Made by a program: the position numbers and the translations under genes. Below, piece by piece: positions 18,116 through 27,496 of a stretch of 64,000 nt of DNA. Position 1 is the first letter of the stretch. Each line of letters begins with the position of its first letter. The notes beneath the pieces are model-generated. The model worked only from the letters and a program-made list of their open reading frames with translations. It did not search any database and was not told the DNA's origin. This DNA comes from JAOAFX01 sp965649105 (GTDB lineage: Bacteria > Hydrothermota > Tepidihabitantia > SM23-42 > JAOAFX01), in NCBI GenBank assembly GCA_965649105.1, contig CBFGJP010000002.1, forward strand, positions 1-64,000. The letters are read 5' to 3'.

Positions 18116-18954
18116 TGAAAATTGTAAAAAAAATTGCCGAACTAAAAAAATTAGTAAAACAAATTAAGAGTAAAAAGAAATCCATCGGTTTTGTGCCAAC
18201 GATGGGCTATCTCCATGAAGGACATTTATCTTTGATAAGAATTGCCCATAAGCATAGCGATTATGTGGTATGTTCAATCTTTGTCAATCCAACACAGTTT
18301 GGCCCAAACGAAGACTTTAATCGTTATCCAAGGGATCTAAAGCGAGACGAAAATTTGTTAAAAAAAGAAAGGGTTGATTTACTTTTTTATCCTTCGGTAA
18401 AAGAGATGTATCCCGATGGCTACAAGACTTATGTTGAAGTAGAAGAATTGAGTTCTGTTTTGTGTGGAAAATCAAGACCCGGACACTTTCGCGGTGTGGC
18501 AACGGTGGTATTGAAATTATTCAACATTGTCCAACCGGATATTGCGGTTTTTGGCGAGAAAGATTATCAGCAGGCAATTATTATCAAACAGATGGTAAAG
18601 GATTTAAACCTTGATGTAAGGGTTATCACCGGACCGATTGTGCGTGAATCAGATGGGCTGGCAATGAGTTCGCGTAATACATATTTGAGTCCTGAAGAAA
18701 GAATTAATGCAACAATCATTTACAAGGCATTGACCTGGGCAAAGGATTCATTTTATAAGGAGAATATCAAGAGCCCGGAGTATCTAATAACGCAGATTAG
18801 AAAGATGATTGAGGAAAGAGGCGGTAATGTTGATTATATATCAATTGTAGATAAAAATGATTTGACGCCAGTGAGGTTTCTTAAAAAAGGCGATCGGATA
18901 TTACTTGCGGTCTTTTTCGGTAAAACCAGACTAATAGATAATATCGCGATTTAA
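18115..18954 (+). CDS. panC: Pantothenate synthetase
   Basis: 279 residues. Class I nucleotidyl-transferase motifs PTMGYLHEGHLSLI and FVNPTQFGPNEDF, GEKDYQQ, and the late KMSKS-like region DGLAMSSRN. Joins pantoate and beta-alanine with ATP to make pantothenate, upstream of the CoA pathway that ends with coaE at 10.2 kb. ATG overlaps the preceding stop (TAATG). panB and panD are not here. Confidence 0.96.
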   Translation: MKIVKKIAELKKLVKQIKSKKKSIGFVPTMGYLHEGHLSLIRIAHKHSDYVVCSIFVNPTQFGPNEDFNRYPRDLKRDENLLKKERVDLLFYPSVKEMYPDGYKTYVEVEELSSVLCGKSRPGHFRGVATVVLKLFNIVQPDIAVFGEKDYQQAIIIKQMVKDLNLDVRVITGPIVRESDGLAMSSRNTYLSPEERINATIIYKALTWAKDSFYKENIKSPEYLITQIRKMIEERGGNVDYISIVDKNDLTPVRFLKKGDRILLAVFFGKTRLIDNIAI

Positions 18955-18961
18955 AAAAGGA

Positions 18962-18989
18962 TTGACAAAAATAAAATTATAGATATAAT
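18962..18989 (+). promoter_or_regulatory. Promoter of the small outer-membrane protein
   Basis: TTGACA (18962-18967), 16 bp, TATAAT (18984-18989); predicted start near 18996, 14-nt leader with AAAGGAGG. Confidence 0.85.
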
Positions 18990-19009
18990 CGATATGTAAA
19001 GGAGGAAAA

Positions 19010-19489
19010 ATGAGAAAAATCCTTGGGGTAGCAGTTGTTCTAACAATGCTGAGTGGATTATATGGTTTGACCCTCAGCCTCAGCGGCGCTTATCAGGATA
19101 TCACCGATGAATACGGGGGAGGTCCATACTTTGGAGTGAAGGCAGATATTATCGTGGGACTGCTTCCAATTCTTAAGGCACGTGGATTCTTAATGGAGCT
19201 TGATTTCAGTGAAGGAACCCCGATGGCGTTTGGGACATTCACCGGTTCAGACCTGTTGATTACTATCCCGATGGCAGCACCGGTTCAGCCTTATGTGGTT
19301 GCCGGCTTCTGGTTTGTTAAAGATGCATATATGACAATCAGGGGTGGACTCGGTGCAGAGATGGGATTTGGTAATATGAATGGTTATCTTGAAGGACACC
19401 TTAACTTCGTTTCGCCTGACCAGGGAGATAGCTATATGCCTATCAACATAATGGGTGGCCTCAGATTCCCATTGAAATTAGGATTATAA
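19010..19489 (+). CDS. Small secreted/outer-membrane beta-barrel-like protein
   Basis: 159 residues with a normal signal peptide (MRKILGVAVVLTMLSGLYG, cleavage about residue 19). The rest is Gly- and aromatic-rich alternating hydrophobic strands (GGLGAEMGFGNMNGYLEGHL, then NIMGGLRFPLKLGL), typical of a small 8-strand barrel. Function unknown. Own promoter, strong AAAGGAGG, and a rho-independent terminator 26 bp after the stop, so it is a single-gene, probably well expressed unit. Confidence 0.75.
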   Translation: MRKILGVAVVLTMLSGLYGLTLSLSGAYQDITDEYGGGPYFGVKADIIVGLLPILKARGFLMELDFSEGTPMAFGTFTGSDLLITIPMAAPVQPYVVAGFWFVKDAYMTIRGGLGAEMGFGNMNGYLEGHLNFVSPDQGDSYMPINIMGGLRFPLKLGL

Positions 19490-19509
19490 TTGAGCCACCA
19501 CAGATTTTT

Positions 19510-19540
19510 AAAAAAGGCGGGCATAAGCCCGCCTTTTTTA
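19510..19540 (+). terminator. Rho-independent terminator
   Basis: GGCGGGC (19516-19522), loop ATAA, GCCCGCC (19527-19533), then six T; A-run on the 5' side means it could also work on the minus strand, ending transcripts past nadE. Confidence 0.92.
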
Positions 19541-19617
19541 TTAATCTTATCAGTTCTCGTCGGGCAAACCTTCAGGTTTGAATTTATTTTGATATAAGGC
19601 AGATACTATGACATGTC

Positions 19618-21258
19618 TTAAAATACTGCCGCGACCGGCATTCTCCTTCCCAATCCAAATGCCTTTGATGTAACCTTTAATACAGGTGGTGCCTGCCGCC
19701 TTTTATATTCATTTTTATTTACTGCCTTTATTACCCAATTTACAACTTCTTCTTTATAGCCTTTTGCTACAATTTCTTCTTTTGAAAGGCCATCTTCAAC
19801 ATAAAATTGCAAGATCGGGTCAAGGATTTCATAGGGTGGTAGGGTGTCCTGGTCACACTGGTTGGGTTTTAATTCAGCAGAAGGCAGCTTCTTGATAATC
19901 GTCTTGGGAATTATTTCTTCTTTGCGATTGATGAATTCAGCAATCGCATAAACCATTGTCTTGGGCACATCTCCAATCACCGCCAGACCACCGCTCATAT
20001 CGCCATAGAGTGTGCAATAACCAACCGCAAGTTCACTTTTATTTCCCGTTGTTAAAACCAGATAACCAAACTTATTTGAAAGCGCCATTAAAATATTACC
20101 CCTTATTCGTGCCTGAATATTTTCTTCGGTGGTATCAGATGCTTTACCTTCAAAAACATCTTTTAATGTCTTGAGATATGAATCATAAATATCAGTTATC
20201 GGAATTACTTTTAATTCAATCCCTAAATTTTCAGCAAGTTTCTTAGAATCTTCAACACTTCCTGCGGAAGAGAATGGTCCAGGCATTGTTATGCCCAGGA
20301 CATTATCTTTTCCGATTGCCTCAGCAGCAATGCAGGCAACAACTGCGGAGTCAATCCCACCGGATAATCCCAGAATCGCCTTTTTAAATCCACATTTCTT
20401 CATATAATCACGCACACCGAGAACGAGGGCATTGAAAACGCTTTCAATATGACCAAGTGGTGAATAGTTTTTTGATGCCCCTTTTGAATGAATCTCAATG
20501 GTCTTTATACATTCGCCAAATGGAAGCAGAACATCTACCGGATTGCCATCTTTATCTACCATCATACTCCTACCATCAAATATTAATTCATCATTTGCAC
20601 CGACTTGATTCACAAAAACAAATGGTAGGTGATATTTTTTTGCATAACTTTGGATAATCTTATAACGAATCTCTTCTTTACCCATTGTAAATGGTGATGC
20701 AGAGATATTTATCAAAATGGTTGCCCCTTTTTGCACAAGTATTTCAATCGGGTCAATGTCATAAATCTGTCTATACCATAACTCCGGAATATTCCAGGCA
20801 TCTTCACAGATAGAAATTCCGATTACTTCGTCTTTAAATTTAATTGGCTTTATTTCATCTGCCGGGTCAAAATATCTTGCCTCATCAAATACATCATAAG
20901 TGGGTAAAAGAGATTTATGTTGAATATGATTTATCAATCCGCAGTGAATGAAAATTGCTGAATTATACAACCCTCTTCCGGTATTTTTGTGAGAAAACAT
21001 AGGTGCACCAAAAATGATCCCGAGATCAGGATAAAATGAAGATAGTTTAAGGATTTCCTCTATTGCTTTTTCAATCTTTTTAATAAACCATTTTCGTTCG
21101 AGCAAATCCTGGGGTGGATAGCCCGAGAGAAATAATTCAGAGAAAACAACCAGATTACTATTTTCCGTCTGTGCCTGTTTTATCGTCTGGATTATTTTCT
21201 CAAAGTTACCATCTATGTTGCCGACAACTGGATTTAACTGGGCAATAGTAATTTTCAT
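19618..21258 (-). CDS. nadE: Glutamine-dependent NAD+ synthetase
   Basis: 546 residues: an N-terminal nitrilase-fold glutaminase (about 1-260; KSLLPTYDVFDEARYF with the catalytic Lys, GISICEDAW with the catalytic Cys) and a C-terminal synthetase (about 270-546) with the ATP-binding LGLSGGIDSAVV. Converts deamido-NAD to NAD using glutamine-derived ammonia. Predicted leaderless: TATAAT ends 7 nt before the ATG. Convergent with the outer-membrane protein gene. Confidence 0.96.
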   Translation of the reverse strand: MKITIAQLNPVVGNIDGNFEKIIQTIKQAQTENSNLVVFSELFLSGYPPQDLLERKWFIKKIEKAIEEILKLSSFYPDLGIIFGAPMFSHKNTGRGLYNSAIFIHCGLINHIQHKSLLPTYDVFDEARYFDPADEIKPIKFKDEVIGISICEDAWNIPELWYRQIYDIDPIEILVQKGATILINISASPFTMGKEEIRYKIIQSYAKKYHLPFVFVNQVGANDELIFDGRSMMVDKDGNPVDVLLPFGECIKTIEIHSKGASKNYSPLGHIESVFNALVLGVRDYMKKCGFKKAILGLSGGIDSAVVACIAAEAIGKDNVLGITMPGPFSSAGSVEDSKKLAENLGIELKVIPITDIYDSYLKTLKDVFEGKASDTTEENIQARIRGNILMALSNKFGYLVLTTGNKSELAVGYCTLYGDMSGGLAVIGDVPKTMVYAIAEFINRKEEIIPKTIIKKLPSAELKPNQCDQDTLPPYEILDPILQFYVEDGLSKEEIVAKGYKEEVVNWVIKAVNKNEYKRRQAPPVLKVTSKAFGLGRRMPVAAVF

Positions 21259-21264
21259 TTTGTA

Positions 21265-21293
21265 ATTATAATAAATATAATCTTTGAAGTCAA
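21265..21293 (-). promoter_or_regulatory. Leaderless promoter of nadE
   Basis: TTGACT (21288-21293), 17 bp, TATAAT (21265-21270), six bases, ATG at 21258. Confidence 0.82.
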
Positions 21294-21300
21294 GGATTAT

Positions 21301-21328
21301 AAAAAAAGGGCGGGCAAGAGCCCGCCCT
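21301..21328 (-). terminator. Rho-independent terminator of the lipoprotein operon
   Basis: On the minus strand GGGCGGGC (21320-21327), loop TCTT, GCCCGCCC (21308-21315), then seven T (21301-21307). It sits 20 bp after the stop of the lipoprotein gene at 21348 and just upstream of nadE. Confidence 0.92.
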
Positions 21329-21347
21329 ATGCTAAAATTTCGTTCTT

Positions 21348-22127
21348 TTAATCAACCACACACCAGCGCAGACCAGCAATTCGCTGATAGGCAAGTTTAA
21401 GGGTAACCTGCACTCCATTTATTCCCACAACTTGAATTTTACCAAAGTGGTCAGTTGCTGCATCCCAATTGTCATTGTTGGGATCAATCCAGAAATAATA
21501 CACTGCACCACTTGCAATGTCAGTTTGAGTTGAGTATCCGCCAGGGGCATCAGCTATCGTTACATTGTCATAGTTGGATTGGCCACTGTTTTTTGTCACA
21601 TTGACTTCGTTATTCAAGGGTGGAGTACGATCGCTTGGTGAGACGAAACGAATAGTTCCACCACCTGCTGTGCTATAAATCCAGTAATCAATCAAAGGAT
21701 GATTATTGGCATTGGCGAGAGAATACGCTACTGCATTCCCCTGGGCATTAAAACCAAATGCACTGGGATGGGTAGTATCAGGGTCTGAACTACCATAGAC
21801 AATAAGCGAAGCAGTTTCAACTGCGCCACAATCAACCGCATCTTTGCCGCTTTCTTGATCACCGGCATAGGCAGAGACTTCGTATAGTGCGGCCGGTGTA
21901 GTAGCGTTATAAGATGTAGTTGTCACGGTATCAATTACCGCCCCATCCGCATAGATTAGATATCCATCAGCATCTGTGATTTCATCCCACTCAAGGGTAA
22001 GAGTTCCGCCCTGGTCACTGGTTGCAACTGTATATGTTACATCGGGTGTTTCCAGGGTTACTTCCTTCTCGCAGCCAACAAAAATAAACAAGGCAGAAAT
22101 GATTGTTAAGGGTATAAATTTCTTCAT
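21348..22127 (-). CDS. Lipoprotein with fibronectin type III-like domain
   Basis: 259 residues. Lipoprotein signal MKKFIPLTIISALFIFVGC with Cys19 at the lipobox. Residues about 35-100 look like a fibronectin type III module (LEWDEITDADGYLIYADG, ALYEVSAYAGDQESG). The remainder is Gly/Asn/Asp-rich beta structure with no recognised family. Preceded by AGGAGG; 9 bp after the coiled-coil lipoprotein gene, and followed by a strong terminator. Confidence 0.75.
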   Translation of the reverse strand: MKKFIPLTIISALFIFVGCEKEVTLETPDVTYTVATSDQGGTLTLEWDEITDADGYLIYADGAVIDTVTTTSYNATTPAALYEVSAYAGDQESGKDAVDCGAVETASLIVYGSSDPDTTHPSAFGFNAQGNAVAYSLANANNHPLIDYWIYSTAGGGTIRFVSPSDRTPPLNNEVNVTKNSGQSNYDNVTIADAPGGYSTQTDIASGAVYYFWIDPNNDNWDAATDHFGKIQVVGINGVQVTLKLAYQRIAGLRWCVVD

Positions 22128-22136
22128 TTTATCCTC

Positions 22137-22412
22137 CTATTTCTGAGTTGGGGGTCTTAAACCACCACCGGTTCCGCCACCGCTTGGTGGTTTTGGCATA
22201 CTTTTATGATATTTATCAAGATGCGCATTATAATTGGCGGTTAGCGAATCGAGTGCGGTCTGAAGACTTGTCACCTGCGCCTTCAGAGCACTGATTTCGG
22301 CTTTTGCCGCATCCAGTTGCTCTGTCGTCACCACATTTGCCTGTTGTGGTGGTTGACAACCGATTATCGCAAAGGCAACCGCGATAATCAGTAGTGTTGC
22401 GAGTTTTTTCAT
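22137..22412 (-). CDS. Small coiled-coil lipoprotein (Lpp-like layout)
   Basis: 91 residues. Signal MKKLATLLIIAVAFAIIGC with lipobox Cys19, then a heptad-repeat helix (about 30-62; EQLDAAKAEISALKAQVTSL) and a Gly/Pro-rich tail. The layout is that of a Braun-type envelope spacer, but there is no C-terminal Lys-Tyr-Arg-Lys for peptidoglycan linkage (it ends PPTQK). AAGGAGG precedes the ATG. No promoter is seen between it and the tRNA gene upstream, so it may be read from the tRNA promoter. Confidence 0.78.
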   Translation of the reverse strand: MKKLATLLIIAVAFAIIGCQPPQQANVVTTEQLDAAKAEISALKAQVTSLQTALDSLTANYNAHLDKYHKSMPKPPSGGGTGGGLRPPTQK

Positions 22413-22487
22413 ATCTTACCTCCTTGTTCCTCGCCATTTTTGTGCAATTTCTCGCACCGCTACACAAGGTAGCACATCTTTATTAAT

Positions 22488-22508
22488 ATAGATGGCTTAG
22501 ACCATCTA

Positions 22509-22509
<1 letters not shown>
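22488..22509 (-). other. Hairpin directly after tRNA-Ile
   Basis: ATAGATGG (22488-22495), 6-nt loop, CCATCTAT (22502-22509). It abuts the tRNA 3' end and lacks a T-run, so it is more likely a processing or stability element than a terminator. Two smaller hairpins follow (22459-22473 and 22442-22457). Confidence 0.45.
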
Positions 22510-22582
<73 letters not shown>

Positions 22583-22673
22583 ATTTTGAAAGATCGTCTA
22601 TGGTTATAAGGTTTGGAAGCCTGTAGCGTCAAAGGTAAAAAGTTTTTAGTTCCATTATGCTCCAAACCATATA

Positions 22674-22701
22674 ATTATACTCCAAATTCAATCTTTGTCA
22701 A
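22674..22701 (-). promoter_or_regulatory. Promoter of tRNA-Ile
   Basis: TTGACA (22696-22701), 16 bp, TATAAT (22674-22679). The approximately 85-nt 5' leader can fold: GGTTTGGA near its start pairs with TCCAAACC. Confidence 0.8.
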
Positions 22702-22754
22702 TAGAAAATTACCAACTTCGCAACCTAACGGGTTTTAACTATTTAACAAATCTT

Positions 22755-22961
22755 CTATTTCCTTGGATGTTCCGGGTCTGGCACGCAGGCACCAACCGGA
22801 CAGACTGATGCACACTGCGGTTCATCAAAATGACCCACACACTCCACACACTTATTGAAATCAATGACATATATTGGGTCGCCTTCGCTTATTGCCTGAA
22901 CCGGACATTCTGGTGCACAAAGCCCACAGGCTGTGCAATCTTCGGTAATCTTATAAGCCAT
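22755..22961 (-). CDS. 2[4Fe-4S] ferredoxin
   Basis: 68 residues with two cluster motifs: CTACGLCAPECP and CVECVGHFDEPQCASVCP; the second has the longer insert of Allochromatium-type ferredoxins. Low-potential electron carrier, a plausible acceptor for the pyruvate:ferredoxin oxidoreductase at 44 kb. Strong AAAGGAGG and its own promoter. Confidence 0.93.
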   Translation of the reverse strand: MAYKITEDCTACGLCAPECPVQAISEGDPIYVIDFNKCVECVGHFDEPQCASVCPVGACVPDPEHPRK

Positions 22962-22985
22962 TTTACCTCCTTTAGAAATTGAGAG

Positions 22986-23013
22986 ATTATATATAAATTT
23001 CTGCCAATGTCAA
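22986..23013 (-). promoter_or_regulatory. Promoter of the ferredoxin gene
   Basis: TTGACA (23008-23013), 16 bp, TATAAT (22986-22991); start near 22979, leader with AAAGGAGGT. Confidence 0.85.
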
Positions 23014-23038
23014 GCATTCGCTGACAACTCAATTTAAA

Positions 23039-23743
23039 TCAATGTGCGGGATGAAGATTATTCTTTAAAATTTCTTTTGCCCTTATTCCAATCGGTGAAT
23101 TTGGGTATTTTACAACCAGTTCTTCAAGCATCTTTAACCCCTCCTGTTTTTTTCCCATTTTTATGTAGATTTCGGCGACAAAAATCTTTGCCCGATGGAT
23201 ACGATTTGCTGGAAATTCTTTTTTCAACTCTTCAAGGGCAGATAATGCCTTCTCAAATTCATTTCTCTTGTCATAAACAAGCGAGAGGTAGAAGAGCGCA
23301 AAATCCCCAAGGTTTGTCTTTATGATCTTTTTTAAACTATCCTCAGCAGATTTTAGGTCGTTGATTTCGTATCGGTAAATTGATTGTACCAATCTTTTCA
23401 AAAGAGCAGTATCCTTACGCGTAGACTCAATTAGATGGAGCCTTTCCAGTGCCTCGTTCGCATACTTTGCATTAGAAAACCGCGCCACCGTTTTTAAATA
23501 TTGTTCGCGCGCGGATAGTATTTCACATTTAAAAAATAGATTTTCACCCATCAGATAATTTATCTCTGCCTCCGCCTCTAATCCGAAGCTATTTTCATAT
23601 TTTTTTAGATAAAAGTTGGCACTATCAAATAAGCCCATTTTGCGATATGCATCATTCAATGCAATGATATATGAATAATCTGGTTTTATTTCAATCAAAT
23701 TCTTTAAGGAATCTATCTCCATAAAGAGTAAAATTAAGATCAT
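23039..23743 (-). CDS. Tetratricopeptide repeat protein
   Basis: 234 residues with a short hydrophobic N-terminus (ILILLFM) and about five TPR-like helix pairs (YIIALNDAYRKMGLFDSANF, ALFYLSLVYDKRNEFEKAL, FVAEIYIKMGKKQEGLKMLE). Probably exported and used as a protein-protein scaffold. Last gene of the DUF4159-DUF4175-TPR operon, overlapping the preceding gene by 4 bp. Confidence 0.75.
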   Translation of the reverse strand: MILILLFMEIDSLKNLIEIKPDYSYIIALNDAYRKMGLFDSANFYLKKYENSFGLEAEAEINYLMGENLFFKCEILSAREQYLKTVARFSNAKYANEALERLHLIESTRKDTALLKRLVQSIYRYEINDLKSAEDSLKKIIKTNLGDFALFYLSLVYDKRNEFEKALSALEELKKEFPANRIHRAKIFVAEIYIKMGKKQEGLKMLEELVVKYPNSPIGIRAKEILKNNLHPAH

Positions 23744-26700
23744 TCTTGCTCCAGCAATGCCTTAAAATATTCTCTTATATAAGCTTCATATTCTACAGGA
23801 TGGGGTTGTTTCAAAGCCCTTTGGATTATTTCCATTAATGCATCATGCCCCAATTCCTGCGGTAAGGAAGCCGGGGAAAGATGTCTTATATCTTCACCCG
23901 GCTTACTTTTTCTTTCTTTGGTCCAGTCTTCCTGTCTTATTGATCTTTCAGCATCAAGTAGCCTTGATATGATTAATTGCTGGCGTTCAATGAGTTTCCT
24001 ATCTATTTTGTACTGATACAATGCTTCTTCCGTCTCTTTCATTTCTTCCGCAATATTATCGAGCAGTTCCTGGAATTTCCCCGCCTCAGGATAGCCTTTC
24101 AGCGATTCAAGTGCCTGTCTAAGTTCACGCTGTTTTCCGGCAAGGCGTTGAATCTGTGCCATTTGTTCGGAAGTTAATCCACTTGATAGAATGGGGAAGA
24201 GGTTAAATATTGATTGCCCAATACCCATCTGGTTTTGTGCCAGCGAAGATAAATTTTTCAAAAATTCATCAATACCAGTTGATGAACCGCTACCTTCCAC
24301 AGCCTTTTTCAAACTCTGGAGCATTGATAAAGATGCAAGATTCAATTGTTTCATTGCCTCCCGAACATGGAATTTACCAGTATTTGCCGGATTTAAAGAT
24401 GCTAATTCCATTTCCTTCAAAGCCTTGCTCAATCTTTTGCCAATCTCCGGTCCGACATAAATGCTTTTTACCTGCTGGGCATAAAGACTTTCTGCTACTT
24501 CATTTGTTGCCTTTGCAATCAACGATTGCCTATCCGGGTCAATCTTTTCTAATGTCAACAATTCTTCTTCAAGTTTAGACAACTCAATCAATTGATTCAG
24601 TGTTTCAAGGAGATTCCTTCGTAAATTTGCTGCCCTGCCTTTTGTCAATTCTTCATACAACCTCTGTAAATCTGCGGATAGTTTATTCAGTTCCTTTTTT
24701 AGTTCTTCGGGATTGAGGTTTTCTCCGTGAGACATTGAATGCGCCTGTTTTGAAGCCTGTTTTAATTGTTCTGAGATTTCTGGTTCAAGATTTTCGGATT
24801 CAGAAAGTTTTTCAATTTCTTTTGCAAGGCTATCAATGGTTCGGTAAAGACTATCAAGGGATTCTTTCAATCCTTCCATTCCTTTGATTTCGCCAAGTCT
24901 TTTTAAATCTTCTGCCTGCTCCGACAATTCCTTTGCCTTATCGGCAAGTTCTTTTAATCTTTCTTCCTGTTGATACCTTTTTAGTAGTTCAAGGGTTCTC
25001 TCCAATGCGTTAGCAAGTTCTTCCTGGGCTTCCTTCAATTGTTCCATTGCCTTTTTTAGTTCTTCAGGATTTTTATGCAATGCCTGCTGCAAGTTCTCAA
25101 GTGCCCTTTTTAACTCCTCGGGTGCAATTTCTTTAAGTATTTTCGTAATCTCCTGGAGTCTTTCAATCGATTTCTGATCGAGAAAGATTCCGCTCTTTAA
25201 TTTATCAATCGTATTCTTCAATTCATTTTGCCATTCTTCAATCTTTTTTAGGACCTCCTCTTCTTTATTTATGACTTCTTTAAGTTTTTCATTATCAAGC
25301 CAGGATAATTCTCGCTCCCGTTTTAATTTCTCTTCAAGCCTTTTTACTTCCTTCATTCCTTCCTGATGAGTACTTTTGAGATCTTTAATTTCAGATACAA
25401 CCATTTCTTCCCTGCCCTTTACTTCTTCATATATTTGTTCCATTGTGGGGAAGTAAATGAAATATGTCTTGCTCTTAGTACGCTGACCACCCTGGTCCTG
25501 GACGACAACAAAATAAGAAACTCTATCTCCCGGCAACATCCTCAGTTCGCTTAAATCCCACACATAAAAGATTGTATCATCAGTGCTGCCTTTTTTAAAC
25601 TTCAAACTTATATCTTCCGCATTCTTGAATTGATACATTAGATTAACCTTACTCAAGCCATAATCATCACTGCATCTTATCCCCAAGGTGATTTTCATAT
25701 TCGGGGGCATATTGATGTTGTATCCGGGAGAAAAAATCTCTACAAGAGGCGCGAGGTCTGGTATTGCATAGATTGATATTTCTTCATTATGCGACGTTTC
25801 TCCGATGATTATTAAATTGGCTGTACCGCTTGAAGCAATTTTAAATCTTCCCGAAAATGATTCTCCATTACAGATAAGTTCTGTTGTATCGTTAAATAAT
25901 AATCTTGCCTGGTTAATAACCTGCGATGCCTTTCCTTTTATCTCTACTTCTGTTCCCACAGGAACAATCAACTGTCTATCGTTCTTTATTTCATCCCACA
26001 ACTTTGTATATTTTGGATAATGAATATAAAAGGTTAACTCTTTTAGATATATTGGTTCAATAACACCTATGCTATAATCACCGGTCTTCAAATTGAAGAA
26101 TTCAAAATGATAATTGAATGGTTCAATTATTTCAATCTTTTTGTTTGCTTTACCATCAATAACCGGTAGTTCAAATCTTTTTATCCCGGTTTTTGTTTTG
26201 TAAACAAACACTACTTTTTCTGGAATATATGGTCCAAAAAGATTTAATGTAAATTCTACATTATCATTACGGCTAAATCTCCCTGATTTTGGTATAACAG
26301 TATATTCAATCCTGTGATTCAACGCAAACCAGAATCTACCCGGTAAGAATCCTGGAAAAGAAAGGACAAAGAGTAATGAAATTAAAAAAAACCCCAATGA
26401 CCAGTTTAGAAACTTCTTGTCCGTAAATTTTTTGACTTCAATATTAGCAAATTTTTCATCTGTAGATTCAACAAACGCATTTATCAGTTCTCTTGAGTAA
26501 CCTTCACGATTATTTTCAGGGATGTGGAATATCTCAATGGTGCTCACAATCTCGCCATTTGCGCCAACTTTCCGGTCTAACTCTTTTGCCCACTCGGCAA
26601 ATTTTTTCCTACGATAAAAAATTATTGGAATTAAACCGATAAATCCGTATAACGGAGATTTCAATAAAAATAACGAGACGGTTGTAGAAATCAGAATTGC

Positions 26701-26787
26701 ACCTAAGGTGAATAAAAGCAAAGCAAAAAAATTTATTAATCCTTGTTTATGTGCATACTTAATTACTTTTCTATCAATTATTGTCAT
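23740..26787 (-). CDS. Large DUF4175-like membrane protein with coiled-coil rod
   Basis: 1015 residues. Membrane helices at about 17-60 and 127-147, then an extracytoplasmic beta-rich region (about 160-460), a long coiled coil (about 470-760, many EELKKAL and LKELADKAKELSEQ heptads) and a C-terminal helical part (LAGKQRELRQALESLKG). This layout fits DUF4175-type proteins found beside MoxR/VWA (Bat-like) genes in Bacteroidetes and relatives; the MoxR and VWA partners are not in the window. Role probably in envelope assembly or stress; inference only. Confidence 0.7.
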   Translation of the reverse strand: MTIIDRKVIKYAHKQGLINFFALLLFTLGAILISTTVSLFLLKSPLYGFIGLIPIIFYRRKKFAEWAKELDRKVGANGEIVSTIEIFHIPENNREGYSRELINAFVESTDEKFANIEVKKFTDKKFLNWSLGFFLISLLFVLSFPGFLPGRFWFALNHRIEYTVIPKSGRFSRNDNVEFTLNLFGPYIPEKVVFVYKTKTGIKRFELPVIDGKANKKIEIIEPFNYHFEFFNLKTGDYSIGVIEPIYLKELTFYIHYPKYTKLWDEIKNDRQLIVPVGTEVEIKGKASQVINQARLLFNDTTELICNGESFSGRFKIASSGTANLIIIGETSHNEEISIYAIPDLAPLVEIFSPGYNINMPPNMKITLGIRCSDDYGLSKVNLMYQFKNAEDISLKFKKGSTDDTIFYVWDLSELRMLPGDRVSYFVVVQDQGGQRTKSKTYFIYFPTMEQIYEEVKGREEMVVSEIKDLKSTHQEGMKEVKRLEEKLKRERELSWLDNEKLKEVINKEEEVLKKIEEWQNELKNTIDKLKSGIFLDQKSIERLQEITKILKEIAPEELKRALENLQQALHKNPEELKKAMEQLKEAQEELANALERTLELLKRYQQEERLKELADKAKELSEQAEDLKRLGEIKGMEGLKESLDSLYRTIDSLAKEIEKLSESENLEPEISEQLKQASKQAHSMSHGENLNPEELKKELNKLSADLQRLYEELTKGRAANLRRNLLETLNQLIELSKLEEELLTLEKIDPDRQSLIAKATNEVAESLYAQQVKSIYVGPEIGKRLSKALKEMELASLNPANTGKFHVREAMKQLNLASLSMLQSLKKAVEGSGSSTGIDEFLKNLSSLAQNQMGIGQSIFNLFPILSSGLTSEQMAQIQRLAGKQRELRQALESLKGYPEAGKFQELLDNIAEEMKETEEALYQYKIDRKLIERQQLIISRLLDAERSIRQEDWTKERKSKPGEDIRHLSPASLPQELGHDALMEIIQRALKQPHPVEYEAYIREYFKALLEQE

Positions 26788-27419
26788 CTCAGCGTTAATA
26801 CATAAACAACAATATTTATTCCCATTCTCAATGCCTGTTCTCTTTTTTCCGGTGGGTCATTATGCACATCCGGGTCTTCCCAACCGTCACCAAGATCAGT
26901 CTCATAGGAATAGAATAATACAAGACGATTATTATAAAATATACCGAATCCCTGGGCAGGTTTATTATCATGCTCATGGATTTTAGGAAGTCCTTCAGGA
27001 AAATCATAAAAAGAATGGTATATAGGATGGTCAAAGGGTAGTGGAATCAATGGTGAATCAGGAAACACCCGTGCTATTTCTTTTCTAAAAGAAGAATCCA
27101 TCCCATAACAGTCATCTGCGTGGAGAAAGCCACCATTGATTAGATAATTCCTTAAAATTTTTACCTCTTCATCACTAAATTTAACATTACCATGGCCAGT
27201 CATATAAAGATAAGGGTATTTAAATATATCAGGGTTTGTGAGTTCAACCACCGCCTCTTTTGGTGCGGCGCGAATGTTGGTTCTTTCATTAATTGCCTTC
27301 AATAGATTGGGTAGGGAACTCGGGTCACAATACCAATCTCCGCCGCCTCCATATTTCAATCGCGCAATGGTAAAATCATACTGGTTGAACAACAAAAGTT
27401 CAAGAAGCAAAAAGACCAT
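26784..27419 (-). CDS. DUF4159 domain protein, exported
   Basis: 211 residues. Hydrophobic start (VFLLLELLLF), then the DUF4159 pattern: FTIARLKYGGGGDWYCDP, LYMTGHGNVKFSDEEV, LRNYLINGGFLHADDCYG, and GFGIFYNNRLVLFYS. The fold resembles a glutamine-amidotransferase-like domain, used as a periplasmic scaffold next to Bat-type VWA proteins. First gene of the operon and predicted leaderless: six bases from TATAAT to ATG. Confidence 0.85.
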   Translation of the reverse strand: MVFLLLELLLFNQYDFTIARLKYGGGGDWYCDPSSLPNLLKAINERTNIRAAPKEAVVELTNPDIFKYPYLYMTGHGNVKFSDEEVKILRNYLINGGFLHADDCYGMDSSFRKEIARVFPDSPLIPLPFDHPIYHSFYDFPEGLPKIHEHDNKPAQGFGIFYNNRLVLFYSYETDLGDGWEDPDVHNDPPEKREQALRMGINIVVYVLTLR

Positions 27420-27425
27420 ATTTTT

Positions 27426-27453
27426 ATTATAAACTAAAACAAATCTTTGTCAA
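27426..27453 (-). promoter_or_regulatory. Leaderless promoter of the DUF4159 operon
   Basis: TTGACA (27448-27453), 16 bp, TATAAT (27426-27431), ATG at 27419 on predicted +1. Confidence 0.88.
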
Positions 27454-27496
27454 GATAAGAATAAATTCAGTTGCTGCCTTTAATAAAAAATATATC

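Noticed and set aside
22228..22467. A 79-residue minus-strand frame over the small lipoprotein gene
   Set aside because: Low-quality, Arg/Thr-biased translation; the overlapping frame has a perfect lipoprotein signal and coiled coil.
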